Assembly: GCA_022410635.1 (NCBI GenBank)
Contig: JAJVDF010000450.1
Coordinates: 903,701-967,700, forward strand
DNA from: Tretioscincus oriximinensis
Lineage: Eukaryota > Chordata > Lepidosauria > Squamata > Gymnophthalmidae
Direction: 5' to 3'
DNA: 64,000 nt
Shown piece after piece: positions 23,620-35,850 of the stretch (position 1 is the stretch's first letter; the number at the start of each line of letters is the position of its first letter). The position numbers were made by a program, and so were the translations under genes. The notes beneath the pieces were generated by a model. The model was not told the DNA's origin. It made no database searches and worked only from the letters and a program-made list of their open reading frames with translations.

Positions 23620-25475
23620 GTGCATGTGGGGAAGGGGGAACACCGTGCCACCATACGTAGGCCAAAACACATTTCCATATTTTATGTGGAAACCCTACTG
23701 TGTTCCCTCTAATTAATATCAACTTGGTGTAAAGTACTGGATGCTGTTCTTAAAGACGAAAAAGTATCATAGCGATCGTTTCTTGCAGTTTCTAGTAACT
23801 GGTGAGAGCCTTAGATTAACCTTTTTGTAGATTGTACTCTGTGATCCTAAAAGAGCCTTCCGCCCCCAGTTACTTGCAGTATTGGATGAATGCAAAGATG
23901 TCTTGGTAGATGGAGGGGAATGTACTGCTTTTTGACTTTTTGTGTCATTTTTGGCAATCTTTGCCTAACATTTGTCCTATTCGAGGAACACTGTCGTGTG
24001 TGTTTGAGAGGAAAGTACAGGCAAGCTGCCAATTTGGTAAAACAAATATCAGTTGTTTTTAATGGTAAAGATGTGTTTGTTTTTAGTTCTTTGCACAGTT
24101 GTGATCTCTGACTAAATATTACATGGTTGACTTCTCTGTTCTTTTTCAAATACAAAATTAAAGCAGTTGGTTGTTTCCACTGTCTGTGAAGGAAAGGAAG
24201 GCTATCTCTGTACTATGTGTTATTTGAAATTCTCCTTGAAAACTGTCTAAGGCGACAGTTGGCACAGAACATGGCCGTCTGAGCTTTTGACAATGCCAGC
24301 TAAATAAGTCATTCTGACTTAGTGCCCTAGAATCAGTGCTAATTTTCTTTTTATTCAGTACACCAATAGTTGTCTGTTGTGTGTATTTTTAAAGAATATA
24401 TAATCTCCTACCTATAATTTAAAAACACTAAAATATATTTTAATGACACCTTGATAGAAAACATTGCATGGGAAGAAATATTTCCCTCATTGTATTTTCT
24501 TAGAAGTATTTTCTCGACACACTTTCTTCAGCTGAAGCAGGGACTTCATGTAATTGGGGCACTGTTTGTTTTGGAGTTTCTTCTGTAGTATTTCTTTTTT
24601 CTTTTCAGAATGGCCTTCAAGAACAGTCCCTGGTTCTGCAAATGAAAGATATCTATATGTTGCTATTTTTGTTCTATTCCTAAGAATCTGTGAAAAATAT
24701 TTTGACTAAAGAAATAAGTGTCTAAAAATAAGTATATTTTGGCCTTCTTAGTTAAGTTTACTTCAGGCTTTGCGTAGGAGACAGCAGTAGTTTATTAAAA
24801 ATTGGTAAGTCTTTTAGTATTTTAGTGAACATCTATGAAAGTCAACTAGTTATTTATCCATAGACAGATGTACTGTAAACAGCTGCTGTGTGATATGCAC
24901 ACTGTTTCATCTCAGAATTCACAAAGGGAAATTAATCTGCCATCTTGTCTCTCTCCTTCCCATCAGTCATTCATATTGAAATAGATGACAGTTGCATCAC
25001 CTATGATCCTGATTAAGCGAATGGTCTACAGCTGAAGTAAACTTTCAGTCTCATAGGCAATGCACTTATTTCAGTGCATTTTTAAAATGAGCCCTCTAGT
25101 GGGAAATGTAGGGGTTTGATATCTGCTGAGTGAATACTCCACAGGATTGCTGGATTTGGCATCAGTTCCAATTTCTGTAATAAATACAAAGACAGTCTTA
25201 AATAAGAATGCAGCCAGACAGCAAAAAAAACCAAATTAAATGCAGCTCAAGGCCGTTAGAATCCACTTGACTACACTCATTAATCCACATTAAATGCCAG
25301 AAAACTCCTTTAATGAGAATTAGAGCTAGAATAAGAACACAAGTAACCATACATTACTAAAATACTTTTGAGCTGCTTTTTTTCAGCCTAGAACATATTG
25401 TTTTAATGAAAACATGACAACAAACCATCCAGAGCAGCCAGTCGAAATAACCAACCCGGTTATTTATTATGCAGC

Positions 25476-26071
25476 TCTTGTAAAACTCTTTGCTGGCAAC
25501 TACCATTGTGCCCAAGAACAACAGACTTGGTATTAATCAAACATATAACATTTATTAAGGACACCAAGAGAACATAAGGCAAGTAACGATTAACTGTTTA
25601 CAATCATGGTAAACAGTGCAACCACTGTATTGATGGATGATAAATGGCTATGGCAAATACTCAGTAGGAGCGAAGGCAGAGCAAACCTAGGCTAGCCTGT
25701 CCCCATCGGAACATACATGGCCTGTATTGTCTTGCAGGCATAACCATCTGTCCACCATAGACCATTCAAGGATGGCATGTCCTCAATGGGCCTTCTCCTA
25801 GGTGAGTTGTGGCTAACCATGACTAGACCATCCTAAAGGGGAACCAAGAATCAGAAGGGGGTAAAAATTGCGAGGTGCCAGTCTCCCACAATCTGGTCCC
25901 TAATGACTGAGGACGCGTTTTGCTTCCAACCCCACCCCAGGTTTAAGCACCACGCCCTCAAACACCTTATGGAAGTCCCTTAACCATTATTAAGGATAGT
26001 TAGGGGATCTCTAAACCCAAGACACCCATGAGCCAATAACTATCCCACCAGTCAGTCTAGCTGCACCACTG
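25476..26071 (-). mobile_element. Unclassified 596-bp insertion bounded by a 14-bp direct repeat
   Basis: ATTTATTATGCAGC occurs at 25462-25475 and again at 26072-26085, as expected for a target duplication made by a LINE-type endonuclease or similar. Read on the minus strand, the insert ends with an AATAAA poly(A)-type hexamer about 75 bp from its 3' edge ('CCTTAATAAATG') but has no poly(A) tail. It has no coding sequence. It could be an LTR, an SVA-like composite or a retrocopy fragment. I do not recognise it. Confidence 0.55.
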
Positions 26072-27689
26072 ATTTATTATGCAGCAACTTGAACAGAGAA
26101 GAAGATCCATGCAGCCAAGGAAGATTTTTAAAACTGAAAATCTCATATGAAATTGTCATATGAGCAAAAATCCTGACTCCACCCAGTCTTTACTAATTCT
26201 TCACACACCCTACCCATGTCCTGTCTGCTTTTTTGTTTCCGGGTAAGACTTCTGGCCTCTCCTTGCCCAGACTCTGTCCCAGGTCCTGCCTGTGCACGAA
26301 ATTGATTTATGTAGAAGAAACACTCATGCATGAGGATCCTCTTTTCTCATGCATTCATATGAGGTGGTGAAATTCACATACGTATTGATAAGGAAGCTCA
26401 AACTTGGAGTTTACTCTTATTCTTACACCTAGATTGAGGGGATATACATACTTGAAAATAATCCTTATCAATCCTGTTGGTTTTTATTTATAAACTAAGA
26501 TGCAAAAGATAATGCATATTTTTGTTATAACTACTGTTGTTATTTAAATCCAGAGTAATTCCATGTGAGCTAAAGTTTAACAGTATCTAGAAAGCTGAAG
26601 GTTAGCTGCCATTGCTGTAAACTGTTACTGCCTGTCAACTTTACAGGGTTTTATTTTATTTTTCTAATTTATAAAATTAATGTCTCTGAATGCCTAAGGA
26701 GTTCCACAATATTTTTTTAACTGTATTAGTTTTGGGTGGCCCTGTTTTGCAACTGATGTGTAAAGTTGTTATTAGAATGCTTATATATTTCTCACCCATC
26801 AAAAAATATTCCTTGCTGATCATGTGTGTGTGCATGAAATACAGCAGTGGTTACAGAATAAATTTTTCATGTTTTTCCACAGAACTAAGGTGTTTCTCAA
26901 GTAGAAAACCTGAAATAAAAAATTCGCTGAGCCATGAAATCACTGGGTGGTCTTTAAATAGTTACACTCTGTCTTTGTTTTCACTCTGAAAAAATACTAT
27001 AAAATGAGTATATGAACACCTCACAGTGTGTGGAAAGTTTGAATAATATAGGGTACACTGTTTAAAGTAATGTCTTTTTTAGAAGATTTATATTTTATTC
27101 ATATTCAATATATGCAATAGAGTCTTCTCCCCCAAAAAATATAAATAAAAATATATAATTTATAAAAGACCATTTATACTCTTGGAGCAAGCATTTGGTT
27201 CTGTGTTTGGTTGGTTCTTTCTGAAATTTAGATGCATAAAATAAAAAGAAAATCAATCTTCGAAACAAGTTACATCTGCCCTGTAAAAAAATCAGCTTAG
27301 AAAGAAAAGGAAATTTTACATACATACTGCAAATTTCATAAACTATGAACTCGTGGTGTTTCTAAATTATGGTTAAAACCTGGAATGGTACTGGGAATAC
27401 AAGATGCGATTGCACTATTCTCAGTTCAGTCCTAAATTATTCAGGCAATAATCCATAATATTGCTGTTAATGTTAATGGGCCAATCATCCCAGGCTTCTG
27501 GTAATCGAAATGATTACTTACGGGTCTGCCATTTCATTTCACTTGAGATTAAGTGGAAACTACCCAAGCGCATGAAAATAATGAAAGAAAGTGGGTGGAT
27601 ACTGCAGGCCGGCAGATACCGAGGTGAGGCTGGGATTATTGTTTATGTCGGCAAGACAATAAGTAGAAGCAATTGCAAGATTTTCTCTC

Positions 27690-27960
27690 TTTTTTTCTTT
27701 TTTTAAATTTATATTGATTTTAATACTTTTGACAGATTTTTTAAAAATTCTCTCATCCATCCCTCCCCCAACTCACCTCTGCATAACATGGCTCATACAA
27801 ACATTTAATAAGCATAGAAATATTACATAGAAAAAAACATATCAATTTATCATTTTTGCTTCTTAGTTTCTTTTCTAAATATTCTTTTACTGTACCCCCC
27901 ATCTTTGCTTACATCTTGTTTAGATCTTTTTCTCTTGTTGACTGGAGGCAATGTAAACAA
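27690..27960 (-). mobile_element. L1-like LINE 3' end (minus strand)
   Basis: A T-rich start (TTTTTTTCTTTTTTTAAAT) followed by 'TATATTGATTTTAATAC' and a C-rich 'CATCCCTCCCCCAACTC' block. On the minus strand this is a 3' UTR ending in A-rich DNA, like the L1 tail at about 47700-47770 and the minus-strand copy at about 61980-62100. Confidence 0.4.
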
Positions 27961-29266
27961 CTATATGGGGAAATGCATAGTAGTGTCATAGCCACAAAAT
28001 TGTATTGTTTGCCTTGATTGCAAGATTTCTACCCTGATACCTTTGGGCAAAATAGAGATGCCTCTGCTTTGTGTGGTGGAAACCCTTTGCTTTCCTGGCT
28101 GCTAGCAGGACCACTACATTACAGTTTCTCACAACAAATTTATCAAGTGGCTTTATTTGTGTTTATTCTTTTATCCCTCTCTATAAATAAAGGATGGGTA
28201 ACAACAACAAAAGCAGTGTATAAAAATAAACATATTGAAAATAACAACACTGTGTGAAAGTGAGCAGGAAAAGCTGTTTCTTCAGCCAAATGTCACGGTG
28301 AAGAGGTGGGTCTAATGTGATTTTCTAAAGTTTTGCGATGAAGAAGCTTGATACATTGTTAATAATAATGGCATTGAAGAGTTGCCATGTACTTTTAAAT
28401 TACCCGGTAAAAAATGAAGCACTAGGTCATAAGTTTCAGCAAACTCTAAACAGATCTACTAAGGAATGCACGGTATATACATAGTTTGAGCTTTTTGTCT
28501 TTTTTCCTTTCTTATAAGAAATGCCTAAGGAAATATTTGTGGCAGGACTCAAAGACTTCCAGAGAAATGTTTATACAGAAGTGGAAATTACTGATAACAG
28601 CAAGTGGCTTGCTAATATAAACTGTCTATGTGCTTATATATTTAAAGGGGGAAGGGATCCTCTAAACTAAGAAAATATTAAGTGATAATGCCACTAGTTA
28701 CAAGATCATTTGAAAACTGTTAAGCTGTAATTTTCATAGACAGGGAACAGAGAGATGGAAGGTTGTAGCAAATATATTGATCCCATCACAGGAACATCTG
28801 GTGAATCTCTATAATGTTGTTGACATAAACTTAATATGCATGGCAGCAGTAACCAAGTTAAAGGGATGTGGGCTGTTCCTTGCATCTGAATAATGTGGCT
28901 TCATTCCAGAAACATGAAGTGTCATATGAGTAAAAAAAAAAAGAAATTGTATGTATCCCACTGTTTCTGCATAAAATTCTGAAAGGGACATGAATTAAAA
29001 GGAAATAATTTCTAGTGAGAGGGTCTTTGAGTACCTTAGAGACTCACAAGAAAAAGGTATGTAGCAGGAGATTTTGTGGACAACTCAAGCCCTAAGTGAA
29101 GCAGCTGAAGAAGTAGATTTATAGCAGCTGAAGAAATAGATTTGTCTATGAAAATTTATGCTGCATACATTTTTGTTATTTATATAGCCCTAACCATGTA
29201 CTTAAGGAGTTTTACTGCACCATACCCAAAGTTGTCAGGGCAGGTTACAAAAAACAGAATATAAAA

Positions 29267-29606
29267 CAGGGATGGAAAACCTAAAGCCTGATCTGGCTTG
29301 TGGAACCATTTGGTCCGGCCTGCAGCATGCTTCCAGCGGAACCATTAGGCTTCCCTGGCTAAATATGGTTCCTCACTTTGTTGAAACATGAAGTGAAATG
29401 CAAAAAGGGTAGGGAGGCATTGAAAAGCCCACAATTTTGAGGGTTTGTGTGTGAGGGAAGAGGCACAGGAAGAGGCAGGGGTGTGTGGCCTGGGTAGGTA
29501 GGCGCAGGGCAGGGGCATGGCCCTAGGGTGGGGAAGGGTTATGGCTTTTGAGTGATATTACAAATATCCAAATGACACCTGGTAGAAAAAAGATTCCCCA
29601 CCCCTG
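29267..29606. mobile_element. Non-autonomous hAT element with 7/8 TSD
   Basis: The ends are CAGGGATGGAAAACC and, reversed, CAGGGGTGGGGAATC. The flanking octamers are ATATAAAA (29259-29266) and ATACAAAA (29607-29614), one mismatch. The 340-bp interior has a G-rich 'GGGTAGGTAGGCGCAGGG' segment and no coding capacity. The end sequence is of the kind widespread in vertebrate hAT/Charlie-type MITEs. Confidence 0.85.
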
Positions 29607-30156
29607 ATACAAAACAGAGGGCAAACTCTTTTCTCAACCTGGGGCCTGCACTAATATGTTGAGTAATGTTTTTTGAAAATGAAGATTAAAAAAATTGGTC
29701 TATTTGAAACATTTTTAGAGCTATGGAACAAAAGGTACAATTTACAGAAAACAGTAATCCTAAGAACATAGGTAGCCCCAAAGAATCAGACCACAGCCCA
29801 TCTGACCCAACTGCATTAATTGCACCTGAGCATTTCCAAAGAGGAGTAGGAGAAGAGGGAGAACTGGGTTTTTATACACTGCTTTTCTCACCTGAAATAT
29901 ATCTAAAGCGGCTTACAAGCTTATTTTTCACAATTTCTTGTTTTCGAAAGCTGGAATGGCAAGAGTAGAGGCCAGTAGAGGACCCTCAGCCCTCTCCACA
30001 GCTGACACAGAGCTTCGAACGCAATATCTCTGCTGAAAACCAGCGTTAACCATTTTATCACTGTGCCTGTTCTTAACTCCTTCCAGATGTTTAGAGAAAA
30101 CAAATCCATCACTCCAGCCTGGAGGCAATACCTGGATGCATTTCATCTGAAGTAAC

Positions 30157-30261
30157 ACATATACTTTTAATCCAACTTCAATCCTTGAAACTTGACTAAA
30201 TCAGGAAAAAAAGTTTTTCCCTTCAATACTTTAGGGGTTATGTTGGATTAAAAGTACATGT
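30157..30261. repeat. Short palindromic element
   Basis: ACATATACTTTTAATCCAAC (30157-30176) pairs with GTTGGATTAAAAGTACATGT (30242-30261) with one mismatch, over a 65-bp centre containing 'CAGGAAAAAAAGTTTTTCCC', itself palindromic. A similar centre occurs at about 14495-14530. Probably a decayed MITE. Confidence 0.5.
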
Positions 30262-30269
30262 CTGATTCA

Positions 30270-30480
30270 TCTCCATGAATTCTTGTAATCCTATTTTAAA
30301 GCCATTTTAGGCTAGTAACTATCACCTCCACATCAGAAAGTAAATTTCATAGATTCTCTGAACGGAAAAGAAATCCCTTTGCTAATTCTTTGAACAGCCG
30401 TTTCAAAGAGTGCCCCCTGGTTCTAGTGCTGTCTGAGAGGGAGGAGCTTATACACTTCAGTCATAAAGCTAGGTGGCCAT
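30270..30480 (-). mobile_element. L3/CR1-like LINE fragment (minus strand)
   Basis: The sequence contains 'AGTAACTATCACCTCCACATC', 'AAATTTCATAGATTC', 'GAAAAGAAATCCCTTTGC' and 'AGTGCCCCCTGGTTCTAGTG'. These are the reverse complement of the LINE segment seen on the + strand at 60370-60540. A 3' end piece (29755-29825) lies further along in the same orientation. Confidence 0.6.
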
Positions 30481-30484
30481 TTAT

Positions 30485-30900
30485 TGAAACCCCGAGATTC
30501 TCAGCAAACTAGGTTGGGGCAAAAGAAGGCCCATCTAACTGGATTGTTGAACAAACCAGCGAGTCTGTTGGGTGATCGGGTTGGAAAACTAAAGTAACAG
30601 TTTTCTTCATGTTTAATTTTAGTCTATGTTTAGATATCCATCTGAAGATTCTCAACAAGTCTATTATAGACTCCCATGCCAGCAGGTCCAAAATGTTAAA
30701 AACCTCATCATTTGCATACATATGATATTGAAAACCTCCTTTTGTGATTAATGATCCAAGTGGAAGAGCAAATAGAGAAAAAGAAGAGGACTTAGGACTG
30801 AGCCCTGCAGGACTTCTACAGATAGTGGATATGAATTGGACAATCTACCTTGAAAACTAACCAAAAAACTGTTAGGAAAGATTAAAACCAGGTTTTATTC
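30485..30900 (-). mobile_element. L2-like LINE reverse transcriptase remnant
   Basis: On the minus strand the translation reads QGSVLSPLLFSLFALPLGSL, then QYHMYANDEVFNI, then WISKHRLKLNMKKT. This is the RT catalytic core of L2/Vingi-type LINEs; the usual YADD box appears as YAND. The GVPQG start has decayed to 'EVLQGS'. Downstream frames are broken. A dead fragment. Confidence 0.7.
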
Positions 30901-32978
30901 CCAAAGCTGACAACTGAGCTAGTAGAATCTGGTGGACAATATCAAAGGTTTAAAATGTCTAAAAGTAGCAAAACCAATATCTAGCACTGCGTGCAATACT
31001 AAAATTTCAATTAAAACATTGTTTCGGGCTGTTGCAGTAGAGTGACCCCCATGGAAACTTGGCTGAAATGGGTTGTAGATGTCAAGATGTGTCAAATACA
31101 ATGTCAGTTGAAAGAGAATTATCTAAAAATTGTGAAAGTGAAATTGGTCTGTAGTTCGAGAAGCTTGCATTGTACACAGTATTCCAAATGTGGCCTTGGT
31201 ATGCATTTAAAAAGAGACACCATCATCATCACCATCACCGTTACTGCACATTGGCTTGCCACCTTCATTCATATTCAGCTCTGTAATATAGCATTGGAAT
31301 AGTGCCATGAACCAGATCAAACATTTTGTAGATTTCCACACATTCACAAAATGCTATTATGTACTATCACACTTACTTTCAGCAAGCCGCATAGTGAAAA
31401 TTCGTGCATCTGCTCACCATATGATTCTTTTAAACTGTCCCCTTGCATTCACAACAAAGACAGGATTTTGTCAGTATTCAAAGGGGGAATTCAAAACAGG
31501 TTAAAGCATGCCTCTGGAAAATGTTTTAATATTTCACCCTGACCTGTACCTTGTGGAAAAGATAACCAACTATTTGATGTCATTTTTAATAGGTAGAGAT
31601 TTATGAATGTAAAACAGAAGCAGGTCTGCAAATTCCATATGACTTTCTTTCCAGTGCTCCCCGTTTGGCCCCAAATATTCTATCTAAAGACATATAAATA
31701 TTTTTAGGTTAACATCTGATGTAACATGAAGGATAGAGGTTGGAAATGGAAACTATAATTCTCTCCTTCTGTTAGACCAGAAAGATCTTTGACTTTGACT
31801 CATTTGTATAGAAGATAATTTGCTGCAGCTTATTAGGCCAAGAAGGACAGAAATTAACTTGACTGATATTTGATTAATTTAATAGATTGTCCTACTGATA
31901 TTTAATTTGTTGAATGTATGGGACTAGTACAGATGGTAGCACGTACAGTTTATTATTTTCAGATCATAGAAGAATGTTTGGTTTATACAAATAGGTGCTC
32001 TGTGGTTTTTTAAGAAGCAGATATTTATGAAACACAAGAGTTTTAAAAATACCATTAAATCAAGGAGTATTTAAATGATACAAATCTGCCTTGGTTAGAA
32101 CATATTCAAAGAATATATCTTAAAGAAAAAATACACAAGGGAAAATATTTTAGAAATTGTTGAGTTTTTAAGTTGCATGTTAAAAATATCTCACTGCTTT
32201 GGAGACATTAAACTGAATGGACTCTTTGTTATGGGGAACTAAGTGAAACATTTTTCGGGTGCAATCAGTCATGCTTAAAGAGACATCTCTTAGGAGAACT
32301 GGAATATCAGGCATTTTATTCATGTATGCACCTTGTTACATCCTGAAATCTTGGAATCAGTAGTGAAAATGAATGAGCCATATTTTGGAAGAGGACACAG
32401 AAGAAGGAAGTGTATTAAATCACAGTATTAGAACAAATGCTGCTGGCCAGCAAATAATAAGCAGAAAAGAACAAAAATTCTGAAGTATCTAAATAAAAAT
32501 AAATCTTTACAGGAGAATGGAGGGCTAGTGATACACAAGGAGGACATCGTGAAGAGTTCTATAAAAGCATTGTAATATGGTCATTAGATTACAAGAAGGA
32601 ACAATTTATGGTGAATTTGGAATGTTATGTGTTTCAAATATGCTGAGATAGAATAATACTCAGATTTTCTCTGAACTTTTATGTTCAAACTCCTTATTTT
32701 GGTTTTGGAACACCTCCACAAATTTGTTCAGCACAGAATGTACTATTGGAATTGTAAGTATAAAGCTTGTTCCAGATCTGTATTTGCAAACAGTTAAGCC
32801 TGTTAAAAAAACTTATGTGAAAATATTGGCCTGATCTGCTTCTGAAATGCAACTAAAAAACTTCTGAAATGCCACCACAAATTTGAACTTATATTGAATT
32901 TTTACAAAGTTGAATTTTATTTGGTTGCTGTTATGACATTGGAAGCATAACCCATGAATATAATCCATGAGCTATATT

Positions 32979-33170
32979 CAGTGGTGGGATTCAAATAATT
33001 TAACAACTGGTTCTTATTTCTGGAAATGACATCTTAAATGATGCCATAAATACAAATAAATAAATAAATTTCTGGAAGGGGGCAAGCCCTAACTGGTTTA
33101 ACAACCACTCAACTCAACACAAAATAAGGTTTCATTCTACCGAACTGGTGCAAACCGGCTGAATCCCACT
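32979..33170. mobile_element. hAT-like MITE
   Basis: It starts CAGTGGTGGGATTCA and ends TGAATCCCACT, with 'TTAACAACTGGTTC' inverted as 'GAACTGGTGCAAACC' further in. The 3' end has lost a few bases, so the 8-bp target duplication cannot be fixed (CTATATTC recurs on both sides if the ends are shifted by one base). An internal AAAT microsatellite is present. Confidence 0.65.
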
Positions 33171-33529
33171 ATATTCAATCACTTTTAAAACAGTAAACCT
33201 GAGTTAAAGAAACTGTTAACTTATATCCAATCTCATTCCCAAAGAAAACTTAGGGGAGATGGTTAGTTTCTTTTACTTAGATTCCTCAACCAACATTGCT
33301 GAGAAGATGGTGGTAAAAGTTTGGGTTCTTCTCCTTGTGATGCCTAGAAGTGCCTGATCCATCAAGGCTCCTCTTATGTTCTTATGATAATTTGTGAGCA
33401 GATTCCAGCTTTCAAACTTATATGTAGAAGAATACATAAGAAATTTGTAAATGAATGAAAACAGAACGTCATAATAGAATGATATCATTCTTATTTTGCT
33501 TTGCTTTGTTTCTCCTTCTCTTTGTTTAG

Positions 33530-33627
33530 GATATTAATGTATGCATTCTTGAGAATTACCCTGAATGTTCTAATCCCAGATTGTTCTACATTATTCCTTA
33601 TTTCTGTGGACAACATCCAAGATGCAG
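33530..33627 (+). CDS. UST: UST exon 6 (cysteine-rich segment)
   Basis: This is a 98-bp exon with acceptor tttgtttag and donor GCAG|gtatct. It starts in phase 0 and ends two bases into an Arg codon. It encodes DINVCILENYPECSNPRL... ending FCGQHPRC(R). Four cysteines are visible, likely in lumenal disulfides as in the HS2ST/UST family. One difference from the mammalian sequence as I remember it is DINV rather than DINE just before the first Cys, a single-base Glu-to-Val change; it could be real or a sequencing error. Confidence 0.95.
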
Positions 33628-34411
33628 GTATCTATGTTCTCATATTTTCCTCTTTTTTGCCGAAAGTCCTGCAAAGATTGGGATTCTCAATTATTTCACA
33701 ACAGAGACCAAATTGCTTCAGGCTGTTAATGTGAACGGTTAGCAGTTGTACAGGCATTTCCATAGCCAAGTTACCTGTGCCACATGCTAACTCAGAGGAC
33801 AAAAATAAATCCCAAACAATGAGCTATTTTAATCCATGCCTTCCTTTTCTAAAAATGGGAATAGCTGAAGCACAAATATTAAAACTTTTACCTATCTTAT
33901 CCACAATTAATAACTGCCTGAAATTTCTTTCACTTAAATTGTTAATTCTAGATGTGGCTTATTTAGTATTGTTTTCTCTGCTCTGTTGTGATTCAGCTGA
34001 ATGTTGCACTCAGTTCTACAAAAAGGAGTGAAAGTGACGCTGGTCATTTCTGCATTGAATACTTTTCTAGATTATACCACAGAATAGGGGGAGACGACCT
34101 CCGGATGTAATCCAGAATAAGGCCCAATACCGTTCCCCCTCATTTTATCTTGTCTTTAATCACAAACAATTCAACATGAATCTTTATAAAGAAAGTTTTC
34201 TTTTCCCTTCACTTTTGTCATAAATTTGATTTACATGTTCCAATTCTCTGCACACAGTTATAGTGCTTTTCTTGATTTAAAAACTCCTCAAAACCTGTTT
34301 TGTTTTTTTTAACCAAGGAAAGGGTGCAAGCTATCTGGTATAAAATAACAGACAAATTGCTTTTATTGTGTGTGTATAGTGGAATCCATAACATGACCTA
34401 TATAATTTTAG

Positions 34412-34515
34412 AGAAATAGCCGTGTTAGTCTAACAGAAAGTCCAGCAAAGGAGCTAGCAGCACTTTGAGACTAACTTGAGAAAAGTCTCAAAGTGCTGCT
34501 AGCTCCTTTGCTGGA
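34412..34515. mobile_element. Foldback retroposon-like copy F1, with 14-bp TSD
   Basis: The element begins AGAAATAGCCGTGTTAGTCT. A 32-bp arm (34440-34471) is repeated as its exact reverse complement at 34485-34516 after a 13-nt loop. The 14-bp sequence CTATATAATTTTAG stands at 34398-34411 and 34516-34529. A perfect 14-bp duplication is longer than hAT (8) or mariner (2) transposition makes, and points to target-primed reverse transcription. Confidence 0.85.
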
Positions 34516-34689
34516 CTATATAATTTTAGTTTATCCTATTTGTATTCTGGTACAATGATATTTTCTACAAAGTTGTTACAATCAGTAAAAAGTAATATGA
34601 GACTGTAAAACTTTCTTTAATTATACTTTGTCCTAATACATTGAACTGGACAAGAGGAAAATTTGTCCATAATTGTATTTACTGTGTTG

Positions 34690-34960
34690 TACTTCACCTA
34701 ACCAGAACCACCCATGCTGCTAAGGCTCTCAATAGTCCATTGAGTCGGGATGCATGGGAGGATATTCTTGGTGTAGCCCTCAATCTCCAGAACAGCCTCT
34801 TCTCTGAGATGCTCTGTCATTGTATGATAATTGGTGAGGATACATCTGTTTACTCTGAGCCTTCCATGCAGTCACTGTCACCATTTTGACTTGCCCATTT
34901 TATCTTCTATACTTCTGAGAGTACAAGGCGGATAGAAATGCAAATTTTATTTTGGGTCTT
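34690..34960 (+). mobile_element. L2-like LINE 3' region, weak
   Basis: The stretch resembles the LINE 3' end at about 37745-37945 in organisation: '...CTCTGAGATGCTCTG...', then '...GTACAAGGCGGATAGAAATGCAAAT'. It is highly decayed, so the call is tentative. Confidence 0.3.
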
Positions 34961-35269
34961 ATTTCATATTACAGTCCAGAATAGAAGCCTGCCAACCACC
35001 AGCTTGTGTAGACCTTGGCAGGCCCTGTTTTGTGGTATAATTTGATGCAGAAGGAACCTAGAAGAGTTTGATATGGATTTCGTAATATACAGATTGGGCA
35101 TGTACAACACATTGCAAGATTTGAAACATTCGGGTAGACCTCAGAAGCCTTGAAGGCTTCAGCTATGATATTCAGTTAGGCTTTGTCACACTATAGATCT
35201 AAACTCAGCTTTCAGTGAAAATTTTGTTGAACTCAAATTCAAACATGATTTTATCTAATATTTTTTAAG

Positions 35270-35427
35270 GGAGCCTGGGGAATGGGCTCTAGAAAGAGCA
35301 AAAGTGAATGTGAATGAAAATTTCCTACTTGTGGGAATTCTGGAAGAATTGGAGGACGTGCTGCTTCTACTAGAAAGATTTTTACCTCATTATTTTAAAG
35401 ATGTACTCAGCATCTACAAAAATCCAG
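35270..35427 (+). CDS. UST: UST exon 7
   Basis: This is a 158-bp exon. One base completes Arg, followed by 52 codons and one base of Glu. The acceptor is tatttttttaag and the donor CCAG|gtaaat. It encodes EPGEWALERAKVNVNENF..., then GILEELEDVLLLLERFLPHYF and ...LSIYKNP. The FLLVGILEELED stretch is the conserved sulfotransferase element that packs under the cofactor site (compare the matching 'FLVGVTEELED' of HS2ST1). Intron 6, which separates it from exon 6, is only 1642 bp, the shortest intron in the window. Confidence 0.96.
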
Positions 35428-35850
35428 GTAAATACGTGTTGCCATTAATATTGTTCTTCCACAATAGACATGTTTTTCCTGTACTGGCAATGAAATACTT
35501 TAGCATAAGAACTGATGAGCAAAGCATCTTGTGCATAACACCCCGACATAACTATGGTTAGGAAAATCTATGTAGGGATTATTGGCATGTATATTTAGCA
35601 ATAGTAGAGTTGAAGAAAAACAGCTGAAAAAAGTCACCAGATATAAAGACCTAAAAATTGATAATGATCATCTACAGCATTAAAAAGACAATAGTTATGC
35701 TAATGATTATTGGTGCATTTAATGCAGTTTCAAGAAAGCTGGAGCAATATTTTAATACCTTAGATATGAACAGAGTTAGCTACACAGGGTAGCACTAAAG
35801 GAAGGCATGGATTCTGCACCAATAACTCTGATTAAAGATGTGCCAAACTG

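Larger units (their letters stand above)
22319..33529 (+). other. UST intron 5
   Basis: The intron is 11.2 kb. It contains a canonical copy of the dispersed 'GAAATAGGCGTGTTAGTCT' repeat (22858-22975), a large inverted-repeat hAT-like element (23114-23619), an insertion with a 14-bp direct duplication (25476-26071), an L1-like 3' end on the minus strand (about 27690-27960), the hAT at 29267-29606, decayed L3 and L2 pieces on the minus strand (29755-31000), a palindrome at 30157-30261, a hAT-like MITE at 32979-33170 and a LINE 3' end at about 33335-33395. Nothing recognised in 23620-25460, 26090-27690 or 31550-32970. Confidence 0.9.

Noticed and set aside
34412..34515. Classification of the foldback copy as an ordinary DNA-transposon MITE
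   Set aside because: The 14-bp duplication and the linear relatives of the same repeat do not fit hAT or mariner; kept as retroposon-like foldback instead.
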